NCBI GenBank assembly: GCA_038030265.1
Contig: CM075943.1
Coordinates: forward strand, 45,384,001-45,448,000
DNA: 64,000 nt
Reading direction: 5' to 3'
Origin: Corythucha ciliata
Lineage: Eukaryota; Arthropoda; Insecta; Hemiptera; Tingidae
The translations under genes and the position numbers were made by a program. Below, one piece after another: positions 23,011 through 31,626 of this stretch. The notes beneath the pieces are model-generated. The model saw only the letters and a list, made by a program, of their open reading frames with translations, was not told where the DNA came from and made no database searches. Every line of letters begins with the position of its first letter. The first letter of the stretch is position 1.

Positions 23011-23582
23011 AAAGTTGTATAGATATCAAGTTGCTTCGCTTGTGATAACGCGCGGTTCTCAAGGTCGAAGGGAAAATCGCTCCCGTCAGAGAGGTCTGAC
23101 TCCGCTAGCACGTCTATTTTGCAATAGCAGTAAATGAGTTCAAGTGTGTTATTTTCTGTTTTTCTTGTTCCAATTGTTAATTAAACACCTAATTTGAGAA
23201 TTAAAATGAATTGAACGCACATTTAGGAGCTTAGGACGACTAAGTCAGTAGTAATATTGGAGTTTATATTGCAGCACAGAACACGGCTATCTAAAATTGC
23301 TAGCATTATTTTTCAAGTGTAAAATTTTATGAACATTACTTCTGAATCAAAATGTTGATAGTTTTAGATATACGACTCATCATTCGTGGGAAGAAAAGAA
23401 ACACGTTTTTCATTCCGTGGGGCTCGTAGTCCAGCATAAATGCATTTATGTTCGAGCTCGAAAACGTAAGGCCACTACTTCTGCTTAAGTTATTGAAATT
23501 CGGGCAATTAAGGAGCCTTATTCTCCAACGAAATGAAAACTTTACTTAGATAGAAACATTGAAATCTCATTTATGAAATCTA
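23011..23582. other. Unassigned stretch
   Basis: Starts with the family sequence shared with 30544-30670 ('agttgtatagatatcaagtt', 'cagagaggtctgactcc'). The remainder is AT-rich with no recognised feature. Confidence 0.3.
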
Positions 23583-23869
23583 GGCACGTATTCCAAGACA
23601 TTTCTTAAACTTCAATTTCCCTAAGTGGACGTCTAAACAGCTGATTTTTTTTCCCTACAACAACTGATTTGATTTTTACTTAAGAGAATTATTTTAACTT
23701 ATAGCGTTCCCCATTTGCACAAAATTCTGCAACGGGGCTATTCATTTCCACCCGTCTTCTCCACTACCATATGATTTAATTCAGTGAAGACGGGTGGAAA
23801 TGAACTGCCCAAATGCAGAATTTTGTGCAAATGGGGAACGCTATTAAGTAGCGACTATGAATACGGGCC
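23583..23869. mobile_element. GGCCCGTATTC-type MITE, copy A (interrupted)
   Basis: Left end 'ggcacgtattccaagac', right end 'gactatgaatacgggcc'. It aligns end to end with copy B at 42661-42936. Copy A carries an extra 142-bp MITE at 23702-23843 that copy B lacks. Confidence 0.65.
23702..23843. mobile_element. TAGCGTTCCCC-type MITE with TTA duplication
   Basis: Perfect hairpin ends 'tagcgttccccatttgcac' and the complement 'gtgcaaatggggaacgcta'. The flanks are TTA at 23699-23701 and 23844-23846. Copy B of the host MITE reads 'aacttaagtagcg' at the same place with a single TTA, which proves a 3-bp duplication. TTA duplications are typical of PIF/Harbinger elements. Confidence 0.85.
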
Positions 23870-24009
23870 CTTTGGTGCGTTCACAAATTCTGTGCAATGC
23901 GTCTGTGGAGTCCGTGTAACCTATCAAAATGCTTCATTTTTCGAGGGAATAAATTTGTTTGGTTGCATAGACTCCACAGAACGTAAACATAGAGCTTGTG
24001 AACGGGCCT
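23870..24009. mobile_element. AGGCCCGTTCAC-type MITE, copy 1
   Basis: The right end 'cttgtgaacgggcct' and the core 'aatgcttcatttttcgaggg' match copies at 42686-42821 and 60151-60282. The left end is degraded ('gtgcgttcacaaattctgtg') and abuts the preceding MITE. An isolated left end of the same family lies at 24200-24230. Confidence 0.7.
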
Positions 24010-24069
24010 TAAGAAAACTGAACGGAAACATCCTTTTTGAAGAAAAAAAAGTTAGTGATTAAGGCCCTA

Positions 24070-24180
24070 GCCTCCCTATTCTGTAATTCTTGCGTTAGCG
24101 AAATCAACAAGCCGAATAATTATAAAAAATCAGCTGAGAAATTTTGTTAACGCACGCGTTATGAGTTACAGAATAGGCCC
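24070..24180. mobile_element. Small hairpin MITE
   Basis: Inverted ends 'cctattctgtaattc' and 'gagttacagaatagg', with inner pairing of 'gcgttagcg' and 'cgcgttat'. No ORF. Confidence 0.5.
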
Positions 24181-24418
24181 GATGGTCTGTTTTATTTAAG
24201 ACCCGTTCACAAGCTCTATGTTTGTGTTGACTGAGAAGGATGACGGTATTGTTGTCTTGGTGCTGGAGGCTTCCTCTTCCTCGTCTTTACAACTTTTTGG
24301 AGTCGTTCTGGACACCCGGGAACAATCCTGGGGATAGAACCCTTTACTAAAGACCATCTTTCTCGTGGAATTTTATGAATTTCCCGTTCGGAAGTTTGGT
24401 CTCAAAATATTTTAAGAT

Positions 24419-26572
24419 CAGTAGCGTACCGACGTAGGGGCGAGGAGGGCCCCCGAAAAACTTAAAGATGGAAAAATCACGATCTTTAGGTTAGGAAAAA
24501 CGTAACAAAAAGTTTGGAAAACTGCGAAAAAACGTTCATTTATGGTTTCTCGACGCAAATTCCGGACTAAAATGAAGACAAAATTGTTCATTTCGCAGTG
24601 GATAGGGGCCACTTAACGAATAAAATGAGAACAGTAATTCTAACGTGCTGTTCTTTCGCCAAACTCCTTGCTGAAATGGTGAAAATGTGCTAATTCAAAT
24701 CTTTAAAAGTGAAACAAAAAAAAATTACGCCTATAATTGAAAAAACAAGAAAAAACGCTAGGTAGGGCTGAAATTAAGAGTGGGGCTCAAAACGTTAAAT
24801 TCTCTACGGAAATCGCGAAAAACGATAATTCACGATACAAAGACAAATTATTAACTATCAGCTCAAATTAGTTGAAGTGATGATGAAAAAAATCACTAAT
24901 AAAATCGCTACTAAAATTAAGGCAAATCACGAATGAAATTGACAAAAAGCGCCAATTAGCGGCTAAAATTCAACAAAAGGCTAATTCTCGGCCGAAATTA
25001 GAAAGAATCACTAATTAATTTGGGCCTAAAATTGAGTAAAATTGCTAATTCGCGGAAAAGTCTAGAACAAACAAGAATTTGCGGAGACCGCTAATTTAGT
25101 AGATAGCTAAAATTGAGAGAAACCCTAATTCGCGGCTAAAATTTAGGAAAACGCTGAATCGCTGGTCAAATTTAGGAAAATGTGAATCCGTGGCCTCTGA
25201 AGGCAACTTCGGGCTTAAAGCTGGGAAAATGCGCTAATTCATAACTAAGAGTGGTGAAAAATTATAATGCAGAGCGAAGATGTTTAAAAAACTGCTGATT
25301 TCCGCCATTATTGAAAAAAATCACGCTGGCACGGCTAAAACTCTAGTTTGTTGCTCAAATTGAGGAAAAGTGCTAATGAGCTGCTAAAAAAGGCAAAACA
25401 TCGCTATTTTCAGCAGAAAAAAATCGCAGAACAAATTGCATAAAATCAGCAGAAAAAATTGAGGAACGCGCATAAAGTGCAGAAACAATTTTAATATGCG
25501 GTTAAATTCAAACAATAGATAAACCCCAAATTAGAGGCTAAAATGTAGGAAAACGCAAATCCGTGGACTCTGAAGTCAACTTCGGGCTTAAAACTCGGAA
25601 AAAGCGCTAATCCATAGCACCAATTTGAAATTAATTTCCTAATATGCTGCCATTACTGAGAAAAATCACTCATTAGCATGGCTAATTCGATTAAAAACGC
25701 CATTTGCAGTTCAAATAAGGGAAAAGTTTTAATTCACTGCTAAAAAGGTAAAACATCCCAAATTTGCAACGAAAATTGAGGAAAACGCCAATTCAAAGTC
25801 ACGACCAAGAAAAATCGCTTTTACGGAATGAAAACGCTACGTCGCTGCTAAAATTGACGACATTTATACTAATTCGCGGGAGAATCGCAGAAAAATATCT
25901 AATTCACTGCTAATTGAAGAAATTATAATTTTCGGCTGTGGTTGAAAGTACGCCAGTCCGAGGCATCTGCGTTTTGTTCGGGGCTAAAACTGAGAAAAAC
26001 GCTTCTACGGATGAAAGTGAACAAAAAAAGATAATGCGGGGCAAAAATGTTCAAAAATCCACTAATTTACGGTTGATATTGAGAAAAATCACTACTAGCC
26101 CGCCTAAAATTTAGAGAAACGATAACTTTTGCCACTTTTTCTCAAATTGGGAATAAGTGCGGTAATTCGCTGTAAAAAAGGTAAAACATAGCTATAAGTT
26201 GCAGCAAAAATTGAGGAAAACTCCAATTCGCGGCTAAAATTGAGGAAACTCACTAATTCGTGGATAAATTGTGTAGAAAAAGCTATTATTTGTGGCTAAA
26301 ATTGAGAAAAACCGCGAATTCATGGCAAAATAAGTGTAAAAACATCCGCTACTTCCCGACTAAAATTGAGAAAATATCCAATTTGCGGCTTAAATTGAGC
26401 ACAAACTCTAATTGGCGGATAGGATGTATAAATACCTAGAACTCGTGGCTAAATTAAGGGGAAATCCATAATTTGATGCTACGTAATAATTTTATTTCTT
26501 GCTTATTTCGTGACTCAAGTGGCCTCATAGAGATTTCCGCCCCGGGCCCCGATAGGTGTCGGTCCGCCAGTG
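24419..26572. mobile_element. hAT-like element filled with minisatellite C
   Basis: Left end cagtagcgtaccgacgtagg, right end tcggtccgccagtg. Both are followed inward by a GC-rich zone. Flanks are tttaagat (24411-24418) and ttcaagat (26573-26580), an 8-bp duplication with one mismatch. The interior is about 55 decayed units of minisatellite C ('gctaattcgcggctaaaatt'). No transposase. Confidence 0.7.
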
Positions 26573-26580
26573 TTCAAGAT

Positions 26581-26719
26581 GTCCTCTTATTGATGAAAAT
26601 GAAGGGCACAAACTTTGTCTTTGAGAGTTAAATCCCGTTCGACTTGTGGGGTTGCAGAATTCCATCTAGTTAGTTGATCCTACGAACATTTTTCATAAAT
26701 CAAAAAAGAAAGCATCATA
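26581..26719. other. Short unassigned spacer
   Basis: Nothing recognised between the hAT-like element and the LINE. Confidence 0.3.
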
Positions 26720-26730
26720 GGCATTAGGGA

Positions 26731-29199
26731 TACACACCTGTCAGAGGGAGGGAGACCATGAAATCCTGAACACAGACTTCTCTGAGGGTGAACTTGATGC
26801 AGCCCTTCGCAACACCGAGAAAGGAAAGAGTGCCGGTCCGGATGAGGTGCTGCCAGAATTCCTTATAAACCTGGGACAGGTTGCCAGAAGGACCATCTTG
26901 AGATTCCTTAATCTGGTCTGGCATCAGCAGTTCCCAGATGAATGGAGGAAGGCAGAGATAGTGCCCATTCTCAAGAAAGGGAAGCCAGCTGAAAACCCCA
27001 GCAGTTATCGTCCCATTGCTCTTACAAGCATTTTTTCGAAGCTGTTTGAAAGACTGCTGCTTGGTAGGCTCGAACACTTCCTCGAAAAGAACAGTCTTCT
27101 GGCACCTGAGCAGGCGGGTTTTAGGAGGCACCGTGGCACCATGGAACAAGTAGTCCGTCTGACGCAAGAAATAAAGGATGGCTTCCATCATAAGCAGAGT
27201 ACTCTTGCTGTCTTCGTCGACTTCAAGACTGCGTTCGATCGGGTGTACAGAAGATTGCTGGTCCAGAAGGTGCGTGGCCTTGGAGTGGATGGACGCTTGT
27301 TCACATCCCTCCGTTCCTTTCTTGCCCAGCGATTCATAAGAGTCAGATACCATGATGAGAGATCGTCTTTCCGCGCCACACGGCATGGAGTTCCACAGGG
27401 AGCAGTTCTGAGCCCAATCCTCTTCAGCATCATGATAAATGACATAATCACCACCCTCACTAGGACTTGTGGCATAAATGCACTTTTATACGCCGACGAT
27501 CTGGTTATCTGGGCAACATCAAGCAGCATACCAGCCCTAGAGACTGTCATGAACACAGCTCTTGAAAGGCTGGCGGAATGGGCATCCATGAATGAGATGG
27601 AAGTGAACACCCTCAAAACAGAGTTCCAGCTGTTTACCCTCTCGACTAGGCGTCACTCGGTGTCCCTGGAACTTGACAATAGGCCACTGAGTCAGACAAC
27701 CTGTGCAACATATCTTGGGATTAAACTCGACTCAAGACTTTCATGGTCTGCCCAAGTGGACAGTATGACTGAAAAGGGCTCAAGGAGGTCGGGACTTCTG
27801 AAGCGACTGGCCAGCTCAACTTGGGGTGCTACGCAGGATGTCCTCACTTTAGCGTACAAGAGCTATGTGCGACCAGCAATGGAATATGGTAACGAGCTGC
27901 TGGTGACCTCGTCGAATTCAGCGGTTCCCAAACTCGAGGTTGCCCAAAATAATGCCCTAAGAGTTGTGATTGGAGCTGCCAAATCAACACCTATCGTGGC
28001 ACTCGAGCTGCAAACTGCTGTAGAGCCCCAGAAGTTCAGGAGGGATGCCGCAGCGCTTGCCCTGTCGGAGAGGCTTCAAAGAAATGGAGTTGAGTACTGG
28101 TCCACATACACGCCAGCAACTGCCCGTCTAACAACTCAGGGCACGTTCCTTTCAAAGATACAGGACATCAGGGAGACTTACAACCTGACCCTTGGAAACC
28201 CTGAACCATTCCCTTCTCTGGCCGAAGCGATCCCTCGAAGAATGGCCACTGGTTACACCTCACTGCTCACAACAGTCTCCAAAACAACCACCCCTCCCTG
28301 TGAGCTGAGAGCAGCAGCTCTTGAAACACTGGAGATTCGATTTCCGGAACCTGATTGGCTCAGGGTCTACACCGATGGCTCGGCTGAGGGTGCAACCAGG
28401 AACGGCGGCGCTGGTGTCTTCTCTGAGGCTGGGACGATTTCTGCTCCTGTTGGACGCCTTGCTGGAAGTTTTGATGGTGAGATAAGAGCAGCGGTTCTGG
28501 CCCTTGAATTAGTAAGGAATTTGGGTCGACCACGAGCAGTCATACTCATTGACTCACAGGCAGCTATCATGGCCCTCAGCTCAAACTCACCTTCCGACTC
28601 CCTCGATGTAGTCAAGGCCCGGAAATACATTGAAGAACTGCTGGGAAGTGGACTCGACATTGCTTTGCAATGGATTCCTTCCCACTGTGGCATCTTGGGA
28701 AATGAACGGGCTGACTCCCTGGCCAAGGAAGGATCCCAGATGGATATGCCTGAATCTTCAATCGGATACCAAACTGCGAAGAGATGTATCAGGGAGAGCA
28801 TCGAGGTGAAGGTGAAGGAGGCCCACCAAAGAGCTGCAGAGGGTAGAAGATGGGCCGCTTTGCTCCAACCCACAAATCGTGTGCCAGCGCAGTTACCAAG
28901 AAAAGAGTCTGTGGCGGGCTTCCGCCATACCACTGGCCACGATTACTTGAATGCCCATCTCTGCAAGATACGGGTGAAGGACAACCCGGGTTGCTCCCTA
29001 TGCCATTCGACGACTAAGATGAACACGGACCACCTGTTTGACTGTCCTCAACTCGAGGACATTAGGACACAGTTCCAATCTGACGACACCAACTGGTCGA
29101 AGATCTCAAAGTTATATTGGGCTGCAAGAGGTCGGATGGCGGAACAGCCAATGACCTGACTGGCGTAGGGGGGAAAAAAAAAGAAGAAGAAAAAAAAAA
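26731..29199 (+). mobile_element. Young 5'-truncated non-LTR retrotransposon
   Basis: A LINE copy bounded by a perfect 11-bp target duplication ggcattaggga (26720-26730 and 29200-29210). It ends in an A-rich tail with interspersed G (29173-29199). The 5' part, which would encode ORF1 and the endonuclease, is missing, as usual for incomplete reverse transcription. The perfect duplication and the open reading frame point to a recent insertion. Confidence 0.93.
26733..29159 (+). CDS. LINE ORF2 C-terminal part: reverse transcriptase and RNase H
   Basis: The frame is open from the truncation point to TGA at 29157-29159, 808 codons without a stop. It begins in the reverse transcriptase finger region (KGKSAGPDEVLPEF). 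It then carries the DFKTAFD motif, the GVPQGAVLSPILF motif and the catalytic YADD at about 27488-27499. After a connection region, an RNase H domain follows with its acidic residues in place (YTDGS at about 28370, the E of GEIRAA, the D of LIDSQAA, and NERADSLA at about 28700). Last comes a CX2C...HX4C finger (CSLCHS...HLFDC) at about 28993-29045. Combined RT and RNase H fit I/Jockey-group LINEs; I cannot place the clade more exactly. In life the enzyme copies element RNA at a nicked target site. This copy lacks its endonuclease and promoter, so it is probably not expressed. Confidence 0.92.
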   Translation, partial: HTCQREGDHEILNTDFSEGELDAALRNTEKGKSAGPDEVLPEFLINLGQVARRTILRFLNLVWHQQFPDEWRKAEIVPILKKGKPAENPSSYRPIALTSIFSKLFERLLLGRLEHFLEKNSLLAPEQAGFRRHRGTMEQVVRLTQEIKDGFHHKQSTLAVFVDFKTAFDRVYRRLLVQKVRGLGVDGRLFTSLRSFLAQRFIRVRYHDERSSFRATRHGVPQGAVLSPILFSIMINDIITTLTRTCGINALLYADDLVIWATSSSIPALETVMNTALERLAEWASMNEMEVNTLKTEFQLFTLSTRRHSVSLELDNRPLSQTTCATYLGIKLDSRLSWSAQVDSMTEKGSRRSGLLKRLASSTWGATQDVLTLAYKSYVRPAMEYGNELLVTSSNSAVPKLEVAQNNALRVVIGAAKSTPIVALELQTAVEPQKFRRDAAALALSERLQRNGVEYWSTYTPATARLTTQGTFLSKIQDIRETYNLTLGNPEPFPSLAEAIPRRMATGYTSLLTTVSKTTTPPCELRAAALETLEIRFPEPDWLRVYTDGSAEGATRNGGAGVFSEAGTISAPVGRLAGSFDGEIRAAVLALELVRNLGRPRAVILIDSQAAIMALSSNSPSDSLDVVKARKYIEELLGSGLDIALQWIPSHCGILGNERADSLAKEGSQMDMPESSIGYQTAKRCIRESIEVKVKEAHQRAAEGRRWAALLQPTNRVPAQLPRKESVAGFRHTTGHDYLNAHLCKIRVKDNPGCSLCHSTTKMNTDHLFDCPQLEDIRTQFQSDDTNWSKISKLYWAARGRMAEQPMT

Positions 29200-29210
29200 G
29201 GCATTAGGGA

Positions 29211-29613
29211 GACGTGGGCGGTGGGATACTGCGGGATGGGGCTTCAGTTTCCATATATTATAGACGTCGTCGGGAGGTAACAAGGGGGGGAATGGAAGCC
29301 AGAGCCCAAAAATGAACACAAATAACATAGATTTTGGTATAGGTGGTCTGAAACAGCAGGTTTGTTCCAACATCCCCTAGAACTATAGTTGAAATACATT
29401 CTAAAGAAACCTAGAAATAATTAAAACCAATTTGTTCTACTTGTAATTTGTTCCAGTTAATTTTTGTATCATTTCCAGAGATTATGATTGGCAAATGCCC
29501 CAGGCAGACAGTCATATTCGTACTCAGCTCATCATTATATCTACCCAATGGAGCTAGTTTCATGACTATGTTCTTCCGGTTGACTGGGACTGTCGCCAGC
29601 TCTCGGTCGGGAA
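29211..29613. other. Unassigned spacer
   Basis: Nothing recognised. A G-run lies at about 29284. Confidence 0.3.
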
Positions 29614-29614
29614 T

Positions 29615-29969
29615 TCCTAATTTACTGACCCTGAGTTGTCTTTACTGATCAGGTACTTAAAATGCTCAGATCGAGGTTACATTTTGCATATAACAAACCA
29701 GACGGGTTTTCCTCAGAGTGTTTTCTCTACTGACCAGGTACTGGTAATGGCTCGAATTAACCTAAACTTTTGCATAGTTTTGCGCGTGGGTCAATACGAC
29801 TCACCCTGAAATCTAATCCCGATCGGTCGAGGGAAACTCGGGAAATCCTACTGACCAGGTACTTACAATCGTCGTTTTGGCCAAAGAGTAAATCGTATGC
29901 CAAATTTCAGCTTAATCCGAGCATTTCAAGTGTCCGGTCAGTAGAGAAAACACTGGTCAGTAAATTAGG
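29615..29969. repeat. Foldback unit with repeated 'ctgaccaggtac' motif
   Basis: The outer 15-mers 'cctaatttactgacc' (29615-29629) and 'ggtcagtaaattagg' (29955-29969) are exact complements. Inside, 'ctgaYcaggtact' appears three times in direct orientation (29646, 29730, 29851), and a further inverted copy 'ggtcagtagagaaaaca' is near 29936. Likely a small MITE-like element. Confidence 0.5.
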
Positions 29970-30543
29970 CACTCTCTTCTCCCATCGAACAGTCATGTAA
30001 CAGGCCGTGCTTAGATAAAGTGGTATTTCAGAAAATGAGCTCACAGTGACTTTTAAGTCACACAATCATGTTAAATTGCCTTGACATTTAAAAAAAGTTT
30101 AAAAAATCACTGAGGGATTTCAGTGCGTGTCACTGTCACGTGCCCGTCTAGTATAAATTGGTCCCTAGAAATTGTGAGAATAAAATTTTTATTTTTGCCG
30201 AACAAAATTGTCACGTCTCTATTTTCACTTTTTGTCACTATTTAGCGTGAATCAAGCTTAAACTGGCATTACCGACAATTCCACCGTTTCCTGGCAAGAA
30301 GAAGTTTGAAAAACCTTACTTTTGGTATTTTGAAGAGAGGGGTGCTGCTTTTATTTTCCTCTCTCAGTAATTTCCTGTTATTATGGTCAAGGAGGATAAG
30401 ATTATGGTACCCAGTTGTACACTGAGGTACACTGCAGGTCATATTTCTATGAAATACAGAAACTTAATGATTATAATGAGTAATAATAGCGAAAATAAAA
30501 CCAACTTTCCCTAATTTTTATAACCGTAACGATTACATTAATA
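29970..30543. other. Unassigned spacer
   Basis: AT-rich, with no recognised feature. Confidence 0.3.
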
Positions 30544-31240
30544 GACGCGCTGTCAGAGATGGCGACCTCTGGCGCGAGCAAAACGCGGAACTTTCCTTGA
30601 AACCGCTGTTTTGTGCAATGATAAGAGAAGAGTGAAGCAACTTGGTATCTATACAACTTTGATGCCCCCTTACCTCTTCGAACTCTCTCAAGAAATTCCA
30701 ACATCTGGGCCCCGTCCGTCCTCGAGATTTCTCGAGAGGGCACTCGATTGTCCCGAAAAAGTGTTATCCTCCTCCTCCTACCTGCATACTTACCATTCGG
30801 CGCTCATAGACCCGTTGCCTCTCGTGGTCCCCCCTCCCCACTGGTCGAAATTCAACTCAAATCCTACTCCCGGTTAAATCCCCCCCCCCTCCTAACACTC
30901 TTCTTCTGAACTGTCTGCAGTGGAGTAGTTACCCATCTTTTGATCTCCCCCATCCCTACCTCTCTTTGCAAACCCCAGCATTCTAATCTTGTCCCAAAAT
31001 ACCAAGTCCAGTGCCCTCTTATTCGTCGTAAGGGCCCACGCGAGGCGTTCTCGAGTCCCCGGTACCAGTGGCGTCTATCCCCCCCTGAAAAGAGCTTACC
31101 CCCCCCCCCCAATCATAATTGATGATATCCATCACAGCATCACACACACAGAGGATCTAATTAGAGTTTATACAAAGTACGGTGCGTTGAATGCGACGGG
31201 GAAAAACATTGTTGGGCGAATTCATAGACTCTTCTTGAAC
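30544..31240 (-). other. Repeat-family fragment and possible LINE C-terminal scrap
   Basis: 30544-30670 is related to the flank of the hairpin at 22650-23010. From about 30680 to 31060 the DNA is GC-rich. On the minus strand it contains a stretch ending DGAQMLEFLERVRR, similar in spacing to the C-terminal tails of the LOA-like LINEs here (RLLSLLERINRF; RVLDFLGRVWRF). Frames are badly broken and no catalytic motif remains. A 'ccagtggcgtctatcccccc' end motif (31066) and poly-C at 31101 suggest a hAT-like terminus. Confidence 0.3.
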
Positions 31241-31243
31241 TGA

Positions 31244-31454
31244 CACTGAATACCCGGGAGCCGTTCGTTCCTTGAATCAAGGAAACTTCAAGGAATATTC
31301 ATAAATATGGACCTAGGGCCTGTATTTATGAACGTTCCTTGAATCTTCCTTGAGTCAAGGAACCTTTCAAAACATTATTGATCACAATAAAAAAGACGAG
31401 TGGAAACGAACGGCTCCGGGGCTGAATTTCATATTATGCAAATGGTATTCAGTG
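31244..31454. mobile_element. Hairpin MITE
   Basis: Ends 'cactgaatacc' and 'ggtattcagtg' are inverted. Inner arms 'gagccgttcgttcc' and 'ggaaacgaacggctc' pair, as do 'cttgaatcaaggaa' type segments in the centre. Lies 8 bp from the duplication of the copia element. Confidence 0.55.
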
Positions 31455-31467
31455 TGAGTGAGGAAAG

Positions 31468-31589
31468 TGTTGGTAGCAGAGTCGTGAACGAATGAAACAG
31501 AAACACTATTTTTTATTAGGACAACAAAAAACTTGAATAAAATATGATCCATATGTTGGAGGCTGTGTACAAAATTACCCAGTCCAACA
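31468..31589 (-). repeat. copia 3' LTR, 122 bp
   Basis: On the minus strand it begins TGTTGGACTGGG and ends CTACCAACA, a TG..CA pair with a 6-bp inverted terminus. It contains an AATAAAA polyadenylation-type signal. It is followed outside by the 5-bp duplication. Confidence 0.8.
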
Positions 31590-31626
31590 CACCCTCCTTA
31601 ATTTTGTATTTAAAAAGGGTTTAAAA

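Noticed and set aside
26724..27386. Long minus-strand open frame of 220 codons
   Set aside because: It lies antisense to the reverse transcriptase reading frame and has no domain of its own; it is a shadow.
28367..28933. Minus-strand open frame of 188 codons
   Set aside because: Antisense shadow of the RNase H region of the LINE.
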